Source: Ventricola sp051883735 (GTDB lineage: Bacteria; Bacillota; Clostridia; Christensenellales; Aristaeellaceae). From it: a DNA stretch of 64,000 bases. Below the pieces are notes generated by a model. The model saw only the letters and a program-made list of their open reading frames with translations, searched no databases and was not told the origin of the DNA. Made by a program: the position numbers and the translations under genes. Within the stretch, counting starts at the first letter, position 1; each line of letters opens with the position of its first letter. The DNA lies in contig JBJEUH010000096.1 of assembly GCA_051883735.1 (NCBI GenBank), positions 1-64,000 on the forward strand, read 5' to 3'. Of the stretch, positions 52,191-61,849 are shown piece after piece.

Positions 52191-53080
52191 TCTTCCTCCA
52201 TCGCTCTCTGCGGCAGAATATCCACCACGACAATCTCCGGTACATTATTGAATCTGGGCACGCCGACTCCGCTGCCCAGCCCGCGCGAGAGCACCATCGC
52301 CCGCTTGCCGTCCTGCGAGGCGTAAATCCCGGACGAGCACCCCGGGAAAAAGCCCCGATCCGGCGCATACAGCCCGCCGATCAGCGGCAGGCGAATCTGG
52401 CCACCGTGTTCATGGCCCGAAACCACACAGTCAATCTGCCAGATATCCAGATTGTCGTTGCGAATCCAGCATGTCGGCAGATGTGCCAGCAGAATCGTGT
52501 AGTACTCCGTGTCCTGGAATTCCTTGAGATACTCGCACTCCCAGCGCTTCGCCTCGCCGGAAGAATAATACTTCTCCGGAAGGCAGTAGCCATAGATACC
52601 GCCCAAACGGATCATCTGTCCGTTCACCGTCACATCCTCATACGTCCTGTTGATCACCGTTGCCCCGGCCTCCTCAAAGATCGCCGTCAAATCCCGGGCA
52701 AACATCCGCTCGTGCGTCACCTCATGGTTGCCATAGGAGAAATACACCGGCGCAACCTCCGTCAGCCTTCGGACAAGGTTCACCGCAATCTCCGTTTCGT
52801 CCTCCCTGCCGTTGAGCATGTCGCCCGTCATGAGAATCAGGTCCGGCTGCTGCCGGCTGACCATGCGCACCAGCCGCTCGTTGTTTTCCCCGAACTCGCT
52901 GTTGTGCAGATCCGTCAGCTGAACCATGCGGATGGAGGCGGTGAGCTTCGGCGAGGAGAGTACGTAGTTGGTCACCTCCAGGGCATATTTCGAGCCGAGG
53001 AGGCACAAAGCGAGAAGGGTGAGGGAGGTAAGCAAAATAAGAGCAAGACATCTTTGGGCTGTTGAGCCCATTCTCCTCAC
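52187..53080 (-). CDS. Membrane-anchored metallophosphoesterase
   Basis: 297 residues. N-terminal membrane helix (about 10-30), then a calcineurin-type domain: QLTDLHNSEFG, LMTGDML, YGNHEV, LAHLP and SGHEHGGQIRLPL, all the metal ligands. Related to YkuE/YaeI-type enzymes. The start is GTG at 53080 (an in-frame ATG nine bases on is too close to its GAGGA). First gene before the nucleotidyltransferase and coupled to it. Marks the left edge of the low-G+C polysaccharide region. Confidence 0.88.
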   Translation of the reverse strand: MRRMGSTAQRCLALILLTSLTLLALCLLGSKYALEVTNYVLSSPKLTASIRMVQLTDLHNSEFGENNERLVRMVSRQQPDLILMTGDMLNGREDETEIAVNLVRRLTEVAPVYFSYGNHEVTHERMFARDLTAIFEEAGATVINRTYEDVTVNGQMIRLGGIYGYCLPEKYYSSGEAKRWECEYLKEFQDTEYYTILLAHLPTCWIRNDNLDIWQIDCVVSGHEHGGQIRLPLIGGLYAPDRGFFPGCSSGIYASQDGKRAMVLSRGLGSGVGVPRFNNVPEIVVVDILPQRAMEEE

Positions 53081-53148
53081 CCCGCTGTCTTTCTTTCCAA
53101 TCTAAATCACCTAAATAAGATCTACTATTAAGCAAGGCCATCAATTAT

Positions 53149-54555
53149 CTATGTGCTACTTCTCGCCCTGTCATTTATCATAGAGATTCCAAATGCAGAC
53201 AAAACGAATAGGCATAATCCCGGATTATACCTATATTTTACAGAGATTTCTTTAAAAAGGAAAGCAAAAAAGAAACCTAAAAATGCGATATTGAATAATA
53301 GCTTTGTTTTGCTATCCCTTGTTCGCACGCCAATACACGAAAAGACAACAGTAAAGAAGTATAACACCCTATCCAAAAATAAAACCAGTTGCATCCATGT
53401 CGACGAGTCTAAACCATACGCAAAAGGTCCATTATCTCCCCCCCACATCCTATACATCTTTCCAATCCAAAACTTAAAGAATGACTTTATATTCCAACCT
53501 CCAATGATTTCCTTCATAATCTGGAAAAACGCTTCTCTCTGCTTACCAGGATCAAGGATATCAAGAATATATGCATATTGTACACTATACTCTCCATAAT
53601 TCTCTGGCGATAAACCGCATACCAAATACCAATATGGATTGTGGTTGTAGATTCCCCCACACCCTAACCCAAAGAGCTCCACACAGTATGAAAAGACTAA
53701 TATTGTAAGTTTATAAGCCACAAGAATACTTCCAATTTTGAATAAGCTCATTACTCTATTACGATTAGAAGTTCCCTTGACCACTTCATAAATTCCAAAA
53801 CACAATATCGCTAAAAGCAGAATTATAGCTTCGCTACGAATTGCTTGACTCACAGCCAATATGATACCACATAGCAAATAGCCCCAGGAATAGCTTTTTC
53901 CCTTCATAGCTTTAAGAAAAACATATATTGCAGATAGCCATAGGCACCCACCCAAAATATTGTTATATAATAAGCCTATATGCATAATATACGCTGGAGC
54001 TAGTGCATACATAGCTGATACTATCAAAGAAACCAACTTTTCCTCTGTAGCTTCAAAAACAATCATGTATAGAAGAAAACAGGTAACACTGCTCCAAATT
54101 GCATTAAAAACATATAATGCCGAAACATCTCCAAATAGCTTTAAAACTGCAGCCTCATATAGCACGAACGGTATCTGATATGCCCATCTCTGAAAGTACT
54201 GGTCTTGTACCCATGTTTTATCCCCTTCTAATAGCGATTTAGCTGCCTCTAAACACTTTAATTGATCTGATCTAATTGGTATCTGTATAGAAAAAATGTA
54301 TACGCACCTTACAACCATTCCGATTCCTATAAGGATCATCCAAAAAACACTATTATTCCATAATCCGCTTCGAATAACAACATAAACAGCGCCCGTCAAA
54401 ATAGCACACAAAACAATATGTAGGATAATCCACGTAGTTCCATCAAAAAATAAGCCAGCCCCATTCAATATTGCTATGATAAACAATATAGATATGGTCA
54501 ATCTACGAAGAGATGAATCTATCAACATCGACAAGCCATTAACTGATCTCACCAC
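53149..54555 (-). CDS. Polytopic GT-C type glycosyltransferase-like membrane protein
   Basis: 468 residues from a GTG with AAGGGG seven bases upstream (the frame is open to 54600 without an RBS). About 11-12 membrane helices; a first-loop IPIRSDQLKCLEAAKSLLEG segment with Asp recalls the ArnT/PMT (GT39) architecture using lipid-linked sugars, and KYRYNPGLCLF lies near the end. Probably adds a sugar to the surface polymer outside the membrane. Low G+C. A similar protein lies at 55872. Confidence 0.65.
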   Translation of the reverse strand: MVRSVNGLSMLIDSSLRRLTISILFIIAILNGAGLFFDGTTWIILHIVLCAILTGAVYVVIRSGLWNNSVFWMILIGIGMVVRCVYIFSIQIPIRSDQLKCLEAAKSLLEGDKTWVQDQYFQRWAYQIPFVLYEAAVLKLFGDVSALYVFNAIWSSVTCFLLYMIVFEATEEKLVSLIVSAMYALAPAYIMHIGLLYNNILGGCLWLSAIYVFLKAMKGKSYSWGYLLCGIILAVSQAIRSEAIILLLAILCFGIYEVVKGTSNRNRVMSLFKIGSILVAYKLTILVFSYCVELFGLGCGGIYNHNPYWYLVCGLSPENYGEYSVQYAYILDILDPGKQREAFFQIMKEIIGGWNIKSFFKFWIGKMYRMWGGDNGPFAYGLDSSTWMQLVLFLDRVLYFFTVVFSCIGVRTRDSKTKLLFNIAFLGFFFAFLFKEISVKYRYNPGLCLFVLSAFGISMINDRARSST

Positions 54556-54728
54556 TGTACAGCCCCTTCTCATATACAACCACACAATCAATTTTCCCAT
54601 TTAATTTTGAGGATTGCAGACCCATATCCCCAATAGCATAATTAAAGGGATGAACAAACTTATGTGAAAAGAAGTTCTTAATTATAACTCACCAACTATC
54701 TCCAGAGCATTCATCTATAATAAGACTA

Positions 54729-54752
54729 TTTCAATCTTTTATCAGATTGAAA
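54729..54752 (-). terminator. Hairpin overlapping the end of wecB
   Basis: Perfect 9-bp stem TTTCAATCT/AGATTGAAA spanning the wecB stop codon, followed by a T-rich but not pure T tract. A weak terminator or an RNA-end stabiliser; the rest of 54556-54741 shows nothing else. Confidence 0.5.
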
Positions 54753-55836
54753 GCAGTATATCCGCAATCCTTTTGCTAGCAAAGCCGTCCCCATAAGGAT
54801 TGCTTGCCATACTCATTCTTTCATATATTTCAGAATCTTCCAAAAGACTCTTAAAACTAATATAGATGCTCTCTTCCTCTGTACCAACGAGCCTCAGTGT
54901 ACCAGCAGAAACGCCTTCTGGCCTCTCTGTAGTATCACGCATCACTAAAACTGGTTTACCTAAGGAAGGAGCCTCCTCCTGAATCCCACCAGAATCAGTG
55001 AGGATTAGATAGCTTCTACTGAGAAAATTATGGAAATCCAATACCTCTAGCGGCTCGATAATATGGATTCGTTCATCATCTCCGAGGATACTCCGCGCGG
55101 TCTCTCTGACAAGAGGATTCAAATGGATTGGATAGATCGCCTTGACGTCGGGGTGTTCGTCCATTACTCTACGGATCGCTCTAAACATGTGTTGCATCGG
55201 TTGGCCCAAATTTTCGCGCCTGTGTGCAGTAATCAAAATCAATCGGCTATCACCAACCCATTCTAATTCGGGGTGTGAATAGTCCTTGCGTATGGTAGTT
55301 TTTAGTGCATCAATTGCGGTGTTGCCAGTCACAAATATTGTGTCAGGTCGTTTACCCTCATGAATCAGATTCTGTCTGGTAAGCTCCGTGGGGGCAAAAT
55401 GATAACGAGCAATAATACTGACTGCCTGTCGATTGAATTCTTCCGGATATGGGGAATAAATATTATGTGTGCGCAAGCCTGCTTCCACGTGACCAACTGG
55501 GATCTGCATATAATAACAGGCTAGTGCAGCGGCAAAGGTTGTTGATGTATCACCATGCACCAATACGATATCTGGCTTCTCCTTCTTCAGCACATCTGCG
55601 ATACAATTTAGTATATTAGTTGTTATATCAAAAAGTGTTTGTTTTTCTTTCATCACAGAAAGATCGTAATCAGGTATAACTTGAAATGCATCAAGAACTT
55701 GATCAAGCATTTGGCGATGCTGGCCGGTCACGCATACGATTGTCTCAATATTATTCCTAGTCTTAAGCTCGTTGACCAACGGACACATCTTGATGGCTTC
55801 TGGTCGAGTGCCAAAAACTAATAAGGCCTTTTTCAT
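54742..55836 (-). CDS. wecB: UDP-N-acetylglucosamine 2-epimerase (non-hydrolysing)
   Basis: 364 residues. Interconverts UDP-GlcNAc and UDP-ManNAc for wall teichoic acid linkage units or capsules. FGTRPEAIKMCPLV start, VHGDTSTT (Asp96), GHVEAGLRT (Glu118), PEEFNR (Glu132) and TAHRREN (His205) cover the active site. Low G+C like its neighbours. Flanked by two GT-C-like membrane proteins on the same strand. Confidence 0.95.
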   Translation of the reverse strand: MKKALLVFGTRPEAIKMCPLVNELKTRNNIETIVCVTGQHRQMLDQVLDAFQVIPDYDLSVMKEKQTLFDITTNILNCIADVLKKEKPDIVLVHGDTSTTFAAALACYYMQIPVGHVEAGLRTHNIYSPYPEEFNRQAVSIIARYHFAPTELTRQNLIHEGKRPDTIFVTGNTAIDALKTTIRKDYSHPELEWVGDSRLILITAHRRENLGQPMQHMFRAIRRVMDEHPDVKAIYPIHLNPLVRETARSILGDDERIHIIEPLEVLDFHNFLSRSYLILTDSGGIQEEAPSLGKPVLVMRDTTERPEGVSAGTLRLVGTEEESIYISFKSLLEDSEIYERMSMASNPYGDGFASKRIADILLSI

Positions 55837-55871
55837 ACTTCCCCCATTATTGATATTATATTAGTCACAAG

Positions 55872-57323
55872 TCATTTATTCATTTTTCGTTTTATGATAT
55901 ACACCATCTTTTGGAATAAATCAAAGAGTGCTGGAACACCTAAAAGAAACAATGCATAGTACTGTTCGTAACGATACCTCGTTTGTTTTTCAAGGAAGAA
56001 ATAAGCAAAGAAATAGCCAGTAAAAATCAATGACCCGATCATTGACAAAGGATTACTACGAGATTCTTTCTTTTGTATGCCTGTGGCTAATGAGCCACAA
56101 AGGCTCAATGTATATATTCCAGCTCCAATTATATTCAAAACATTAACTATCATCCAGTGACGCGATGTAAAATGGCTATCACCATAATACACCTGATTGT
56201 CTACACCACCCAAGAAGTCAAGAAACGTTCTAATAATCCTTTTCCAGTCTAAAGAACCGCTCCTAATAAGTGATATCAAGTGCTCTTTAGCTGCCGCCTG
56301 ATACAGCACATAATCAAAATCAAACGACAAGAGGTCGTAATATAAATTAGTGTGTATTGCATCCGTAGTAGCTTTGCCAGTAATCCCCTGACCAGTTAAT
56401 CCTAAAAGAAGCTTAAACCATAGGTTTTCTGCTTTTACTCCCCTTGGTGCCAACTCAAAGAAAATGAACAAACCATTAATAGCGGAATTAACTGCAGAGA
56501 AAACAATAATTAGAATCAATGCACCAACAAAATATTGACCTTTTCGATACACTATTCCGAAGATGCATGTCGATAAAGCCATTACAAGTAAAACGACCGT
56601 AGCTGTAGGTCGAAACATGTTTCCAGCAGACAAGAGCATAGCGCACACAAAATAATTGCGATATGCATCAGAGGATAAAAAGCAGTATACTGCAAGTGAA
56701 ATTAGAAACAGTCCTTCATGCTGATTATTCAGTATCCCTGAACCCATAAAAATGTATGGATAGCCAACAAATAATAATGTGGAGAAGTAAGCCTTTCGCG
56801 TGCTGAAATAGAGACGTAACGTTTTGAATAGAACAACATTGGTCAAAGTCATAATGACGAGCTGGACACATTTTATTGCATCTAAACTCCCCAAAAGCAA
56901 TCTCATGAGTATTGCAAGGTAGAAAGCATAAGGAATTTGATAGTTGTAATAATAAAAATAGTCGGAGGGGTCCTTTACTCTTTGATAGAATGAACCTTCA
57001 AGGATTTGCTCCCCCCCTTCCCATAAAACAGCATAGTCACTCGTTGGTTGCGCGTGATATACTATATTCCAAAGACCATACAATAAAACGGATGTAGCTA
57101 TAATCCTTATAATTATCTGCTTATCATTTTGGGGCTTTTTCGATATATGCAGAAAAACACATATCTCGACTATCAAAACAAATAATCCTATAAGCAAATC
57201 AAATGCTCTGAAGAAACCATGCAGTTTATTGATAACCCCTATTATTGCAACCATAATACAAAGAACCATTATGGATGATATCAGGTGTTCCAGTACTAAA
57301 TCACGCACATTCTTATGCATCAT
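55872..57323 (-). CDS. Polytopic GT-C type glycosyltransferase-like membrane protein
   Basis: 483 residues, about 11-12 membrane helices. An external AQPTSDYAVLWEGGEQILEG segment carries the acidic residue expected in a GT-C first loop, and QTRYRYEQYYALFLLG lies near the end, parallel to the RYNPG end of the protein at 53149. The two are probably distant paralogues that glycosylate the same exported polymer. No specific sugar can be assigned. Confidence 0.65.
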   Translation of the reverse strand: MMHKNVRDLVLEHLISSIMVLCIMVAIIGVINKLHGFFRAFDLLIGLFVLIVEICVFLHISKKPQNDKQIIIRIIATSVLLYGLWNIVYHAQPTSDYAVLWEGGEQILEGSFYQRVKDPSDYFYYYNYQIPYAFYLAILMRLLLGSLDAIKCVQLVIMTLTNVVLFKTLRLYFSTRKAYFSTLLFVGYPYIFMGSGILNNQHEGLFLISLAVYCFLSSDAYRNYFVCAMLLSAGNMFRPTATVVLLVMALSTCIFGIVYRKGQYFVGALILIIVFSAVNSAINGLFIFFELAPRGVKAENLWFKLLLGLTGQGITGKATTDAIHTNLYYDLLSFDFDYVLYQAAAKEHLISLIRSGSLDWKRIIRTFLDFLGGVDNQVYYGDSHFTSRHWMIVNVLNIIGAGIYTLSLCGSLATGIQKKESRSNPLSMIGSLIFTGYFFAYFFLEKQTRYRYEQYYALFLLGVPALFDLFQKMVYIIKRKMNK

Positions 57324-57399
57324 ATAACAGTCCTTTGCAATGCCATCAGTTTTTCAGTAAAAACGCATGTGGCAAATTCCTTCCAGAATCAGATTCCTT

Positions 57400-58311
57400 T
57401 TAATCAGAGAAATCCCTTACAAGCTTTCGGCCTACCCTCAGAAGAAAATCTCGCACAAATCTAAACCTGCGATTCTTCCTCGGCTCTTCTTCGAATGTTT
57501 GACACATATCAAATTTAAATCCTTCTCGCTTAAACTCATCAACCCTATCAAGATATATCTCTTTTGCAATATGATATGCAGGGTATACTGAATCCATATA
57601 CAGATCAAAACCCAATGCGCCTGCGCGTATACAAAAAGGTCTATCTTCACCTGGAATTTTCAAATTGGGGATCTCTTTGAAGTTGACTCCCATTTCAAGA
57701 GCACGCCTAGAAATCATTGTGCATGCGCCCAAACCATCTACCTTATACAAACCAGGCTGTTTTAACCTTTCAATCATATCCATTCTTATTCCATGCGCTT
57801 CTTCAAACGTCATGGGAACATTGAAATCTTTATCCTGACGATAAATATCAGGAATCCAAAAGCACTGAGGCGTCAACATGCCGTTCTTTTGCCATTGATT
57901 CCAAAACACGTTTGAAACAATATCAACTTGATCTGAGAGCAGCTGCAGTAAGCTTCTTTTATCAATCACAATATCCGAATCAATCAAAAACAAATAATCA
58001 AAACTGTTATCAATACAATATGAAATGATGCTATTTTTGAATATCGTTACCTTCTTTAGAATCTCATTATTCCAAGCATGGCCCTCATACTCCGAATTTG
58101 AATCAAATAAGTCTGACCCGTTCTTTATAACCGCTTCGTGCTTTTCAGCAAAGCTTACTAATAATTCTGAAGATGCTTTTTCAGTATTATCGTCGACGAA
58201 ATAGTAAGCCACTTGATGATTTCCTATTTCCGCTTCATCAAGTCCCAATAGAAATTCCTTCAGAATGCTGCTCTTCTGTTTTACTGGTGAACCAATGAGT
58301 ATCTTGCTCAT
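57400..58311 (-). CDS. Glycosyltransferase (GT-A fold)
   Basis: 303 residues. KILIGSPVKQKSSILKEF start, FLIDSDIVID (DxD-type nucleotide-sugar/metal motif) near 112 and VDGLGACTMISRRAL. Cytoplasmic, no membrane segments. Transfers an unknown sugar during polymer assembly. 22 bp after the Wzt-like gene. Confidence 0.8.
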   Translation of the reverse strand: MSKILIGSPVKQKSSILKEFLLGLDEAEIGNHQVAYYFVDDNTEKASSELLVSFAEKHEAVIKNGSDLFDSNSEYEGHAWNNEILKKVTIFKNSIISYCIDNSFDYLFLIDSDIVIDKRSLLQLLSDQVDIVSNVFWNQWQKNGMLTPQCFWIPDIYRQDKDFNVPMTFEEAHGIRMDMIERLKQPGLYKVDGLGACTMISRRALEMGVNFKEIPNLKIPGEDRPFCIRAGALGFDLYMDSVYPAYHIAKEIYLDRVDEFKREGFKFDMCQTFEEEPRKNRRFRFVRDFLLRVGRKLVRDFSD

Positions 58312-58333
58312 GCTTTATCTTCCCCTTTTTTCA

Positions 58334-59608
58334 TTAATTCAGTCTTTGGATATCACGAAAGCATATGTATCCCCAGTTTCGGTGGTCCCAATTCAAGCCA
58401 ATACTATTCTCAGTGTCTTCTATACTAAACATAAATGCAGGATAAACAGCATCTATATCTATGAAGTTACCATAATCGTTTCCATCATACAGCACTAGAC
58501 AGACGAGGTATTCTCCATTTACAAGCCCAGTGTAATCAAGCCTAAAGTCAAAGCTCTTCTCCTCATTTTGATTCATGCAGCCAAAATTTCCTATTTTGGC
58601 CAAACCTACCGGATTGCCATTCTTTGTTCTTATTTCAACTCTAAGGCTCATACTCTGCATTTTTTGATATGCTTTGATCGTCATTCGAATCCGAATGGGT
58701 TCATTATACTTGTATCTCGCAGTTTCCTTATCTAGTAGAGCAAGATGCGTTATCTTCCCCTTTGTCTCTTTGGGAAGATGGGCCATCCTCTTCTTTGATA
58801 GATCAATATCTACATCCAGGGCTTGAACAGAGTTTGACATATACAAATCAATTCCTTTTTCCACTTCACCCTCAAATACAATCTTGCCCTTATCCAGAAC
58901 AACACAGCGATCACAAAGCTGCCGTATCGTGCTCATATTGTGGCTAACATATAAAACGGTTTTTCCATCTTCCTTGACGGCGCTTTTCATCTTATCCAAG
59001 CATTTTTTCTGAAAGGCCATATCGCCAACGGCCAATACTTCATCCATAATCATGATTTCCGAATCCAAATGCGCAGCTACAGAAAACGCCAGCTTGACAT
59101 ACATGCCACTTGAATAACGCTTTACTGGCGTATCAATAAAATCGCGCACCTCTGAAAAGTCAATAATATCTTCAATTTTACGATCGATTTCTGCTTTCGT
59201 CATGCCCAGAATAGCACCGTTCATATAGACGTTCTCTCTGCCGGTCAGCTCCCCATGAAATCCAGTTCCAACTTCAAGCATGGATGCAATTCTACCGTTC
59301 AGAATAATCTTACCTTCCGTCGGTGCAGTAACACGAGACAGCAACTTCAGCAGAGTTGATTTACCTGCACCGTTACCGCCTATAATTCCTAATGCTTCCC
59401 CTTTGCGTATGCTTAGATTAATCCCGTTGAGCGCCATAAACTTTTGTCCAACTAACCTCGCCTCTTGTCCAATGGTCAGATTAGGATCTTCTTTACCTCT
59501 TTTTTTAGCCCACCAACTTTGTAAATCTCCTTTTAGTGTTCCGCCGCCGATAGCACCAAGCCGGTACTCCTTTTTGACATTTTGTATATCAATGATAATA
59601 TCTTCCAT
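58334..59608 (-). CDS. Polysaccharide/teichoic acid exporter ATPase with C-terminal glycan-binding domain (Wzt/TagH-like)
   Basis: 424 residues. ATPase domain 1-250 with IIGGNGAGKSTLLKLL, MLEVGTGFHGELTGREN (typical of this subfamily), YSSGMYVKLAFSV and MIMDEVLAVGD. Residues about 265-424 form a beta-rich domain like the Wzt C-terminal domain that recognises the finished polymer's end. Starts directly on the stop of the GT4 gene; pairs with the Wzm/TagG-like permease at 60813. Confidence 0.92.
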   Translation of the reverse strand: MEDIIIDIQNVKKEYRLGAIGGGTLKGDLQSWWAKKRGKEDPNLTIGQEARLVGQKFMALNGINLSIRKGEALGIIGGNGAGKSTLLKLLSRVTAPTEGKIILNGRIASMLEVGTGFHGELTGRENVYMNGAILGMTKAEIDRKIEDIIDFSEVRDFIDTPVKRYSSGMYVKLAFSVAAHLDSEIMIMDEVLAVGDMAFQKKCLDKMKSAVKEDGKTVLYVSHNMSTIRQLCDRCVVLDKGKIVFEGEVEKGIDLYMSNSVQALDVDIDLSKKRMAHLPKETKGKITHLALLDKETARYKYNEPIRIRMTIKAYQKMQSMSLRVEIRTKNGNPVGLAKIGNFGCMNQNEEKSFDFRLDYTGLVNGEYLVCLVLYDGNDYGNFIDIDAVYPAFMFSIEDTENSIGLNWDHRNWGYICFRDIQRLN

Positions 59609-60793
59609 TTACATTTCGCCTCCAATGCCACGTATAAATTCGAGCCATTGTCTCATGATCTTATCCTTATTCAAGATGTTACGAATTTCCACAGCATTCT
59701 CAGACATCATTGCAGCATTTTCAGGGTTTTCAATAACAAACTTCATGGCTCTATACAAAGCTTCCGGATTCTGAACAGGTACGAGTATGCCATTTATATA
59801 TGACTTAATAAACATTCTCGCGCCACCTGCAGGGCAATCCGTACATATTGTTGGCAAACCAATTGCCATCGCCTCAACCATGGAATTAGAAATGCCTTCA
59901 CGATCCGAAGAACTCACAAACATGGCACTTTCGCGAATACTTTCCAATACATTTAGGGCATATGGTTTGAGAATAACCTTCTCTTCAATTCCGTGCTCAC
60001 GAACACATCTCTCGGTGCTATTTTTTTCAGGCCCGTCTCCATAGATCACAAGAGTATAGTCTGGATACTCCTGTACCAACTTGGAAAACGCTTCAATCAA
60101 CAGCGGTAGGTTTTTAGCCTTTACATGCCTGCAAAAATTGACTATTTCTTTCTTTCTTTGACCTTGAAAAGGTTCAACATGAATTGATTCAAGCGGGTTT
60201 GGAATTACCACTTTTTTGACAGTAGAAAGATAGTGATAGAAGCCTTTTTGTTCATCTGTCTGAAATACAAATCCATCAGCATTTGGGAAGTATATTCTTT
60301 TCAGTGTGTTTTCAGGTGCCTTTTCGGCAAATTCAAGGTGAGGAGAATTGAATTCTCCAAGAATGAGGCTATACTTGTATTTTTTCTTTAAAGATGCAGC
60401 TGCTATATTGGGAATTGGCATGAATGAAATCACGATACTCTTCGCAATGTCTTTTTGTTTGGAAGAATAGTATTTCAGTTTTCTTGTATATTGCATATCG
60501 ATATATAGTTTTCTGTCAAGCAGATTATATCTGTCTTCAGAGACTAATCGATATATCTTAAGCAATACTTTATCAAGTATATTGGGCTTCGCTTTTGCAA
60601 TTGAGTTTGGATATTCCAGATCACTTAATGCAATAACTTCAATTCCATCTTCCAAAGCATAATCTACAGTGTGATTTTGAAGCAGAATCATTTTTACATG
60701 ATATCCATGCAAAGAGAGATAATTGGCAATGGAAGTTGCATGCCTCTCTGCCCCTCCAACAGATAGCGTATATAGCACGATATATACATTCAT
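59609..60793 (-). CDS. GT4 family glycosyltransferase
   Basis: 394 residues. N-terminal YIVLYTLSVGGAERHATSIA (acceptor side), C-terminal GT4 nucleotide-sugar domain with NFCRHVKAKNLPLLIEAF and the E-x7-E motif in SSDREGISNSMVEAMAIG. The start at 60793 has GGGGAAG nine bases upstream. Lies between the exporter's permease and ATPase genes, so it works on the exported glycan. Confidence 0.9.
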   Translation of the reverse strand: MNVYIVLYTLSVGGAERHATSIANYLSLHGYHVKMILLQNHTVDYALEDGIEVIALSDLEYPNSIAKAKPNILDKVLLKIYRLVSEDRYNLLDRKLYIDMQYTRKLKYYSSKQKDIAKSIVISFMPIPNIAAASLKKKYKYSLILGEFNSPHLEFAEKAPENTLKRIYFPNADGFVFQTDEQKGFYHYLSTVKKVVIPNPLESIHVEPFQGQRKKEIVNFCRHVKAKNLPLLIEAFSKLVQEYPDYTLVIYGDGPEKNSTERCVREHGIEEKVILKPYALNVLESIRESAMFVSSSDREGISNSMVEAMAIGLPTICTDCPAGGARMFIKSYINGILVPVQNPEALYRAMKFVIENPENAAMMSENAVEIRNILNKDKIMRQWLEFIRGIGGEM

Positions 60794-60812
60794 TTTTATT
60801 TGCTTCCCCAAA

Positions 60813-61670
60813 TCAAACAGTATCCATAAATGTCTTTTCTACTTTGTTAAAGAGCAATACTCCCATTACAAGGATAAGAATGGTTACAAGCCAGCTAAAC
60901 AAATAATACTCGATCCGAATTGTTCCTGCACCCAGAAAACCATACCGGAATAATTCTATAATTGGCGTCATTGGATTAAGCATATACAATCCTATCCATT
61001 TTTCCGGGATTAGGGTCGAAGAGTACGCGACAGGTGTTGCATACATCCAGAGCTGCACGCCAAACCCTACCAGCATTGCAAGGTCACGATACTTTGTTGT
61101 CAGGGCAGAAATGATGATGCCTAACCCTAAACTCAATGTCGCCATTTGAAGCAATAACAAAGGGAGAAGTACTATACACCAATTCGGACGAATCGGTGCG
61201 CCTTTCTGTAAAAATACTATCCAACAAAAGATAAACATAACCATCTGAATTGACAGCGATATTAAATTCGTGATAACTGTCGAAATAGGAAGCACGAGCC
61301 GCGGAAAATACACTTTTCCAAATATCGCTGCATTTGATACAAATGTAGTTGAAGTCGTCGTGATATTTCCTGAAAAATAATTCCAACAGATCGTCCCACA
61401 CAAATAGAATAGAAAGCTAGGAATGCCATCTGTAGGCAAACTTGCTATTCCACCAAAAACGATGGTAAAGACAACTGTCGTTAGCAGCGGTTGAATTATC
61501 GCCCAAATAGGACCTAAAACTGTCTGCTTGTATTGAGAAATAAACGTCCGCTTAACAAACAAAAAAACCAGATCTCTATATTCCAGTAATTCCCTAATAT
61601 TAAAGTCTAATAATCGTCTCTCTGATGTTATCTCCACATGGTATGAGTTCTCTTCTACACGACTAGACAT
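60813..61670 (-). CDS. Polysaccharide/teichoic acid ABC exporter permease (Wzm/TagG-like)
   Basis: 285 residues, six membrane helices. YRDLVFLFVKRTFISQYKQT and VLGPIWAIIQPLLTTVVFTI are the family's N-terminal blocks; LNPMTPIIELFRYGFLG lies near the end. Forms the membrane channel of the exporter with the Wzt-like ATPase. Upstream 61671-61849 is gene-free and shows only a poor TATAAA. Confidence 0.93.
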   Translation of the reverse strand: MSSRVEENSYHVEITSERRLLDFNIRELLEYRDLVFLFVKRTFISQYKQTVLGPIWAIIQPLLTTVVFTIVFGGIASLPTDGIPSFLFYLCGTICWNYFSGNITTTSTTFVSNAAIFGKVYFPRLVLPISTVITNLISLSIQMVMFIFCWIVFLQKGAPIRPNWCIVLLPLLLLQMATLSLGLGIIISALTTKYRDLAMLVGFGVQLWMYATPVAYSSTLIPEKWIGLYMLNPMTPIIELFRYGFLGAGTIRIEYYLFSWLVTILILVMGVLLFNKVEKTFMDTV

Positions 61671-61849
61671 ATTCTCTTTCCTCTTTATTGTTTATATAGA
61701 TTTAACTACGTGTTCTGTACACACCATTTCTCAGCTTATTACGATGTATGTAATCAAATAAACCATTGCTATTCAAGTTTAGATTGTCCCTTGAAAGCCT
61801 GTAAATCAATTTATCAATGCATATTCCTCATTCACCCATATGCCAGCCC

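Noticed and set aside
61702..61822. About 40 open codons before the Wzm-like gene (ending RNGVYRTRS)
   Set aside because: No start codon or ribosome-binding site and no recognisable family; could be a gene remnant but the evidence is too thin.
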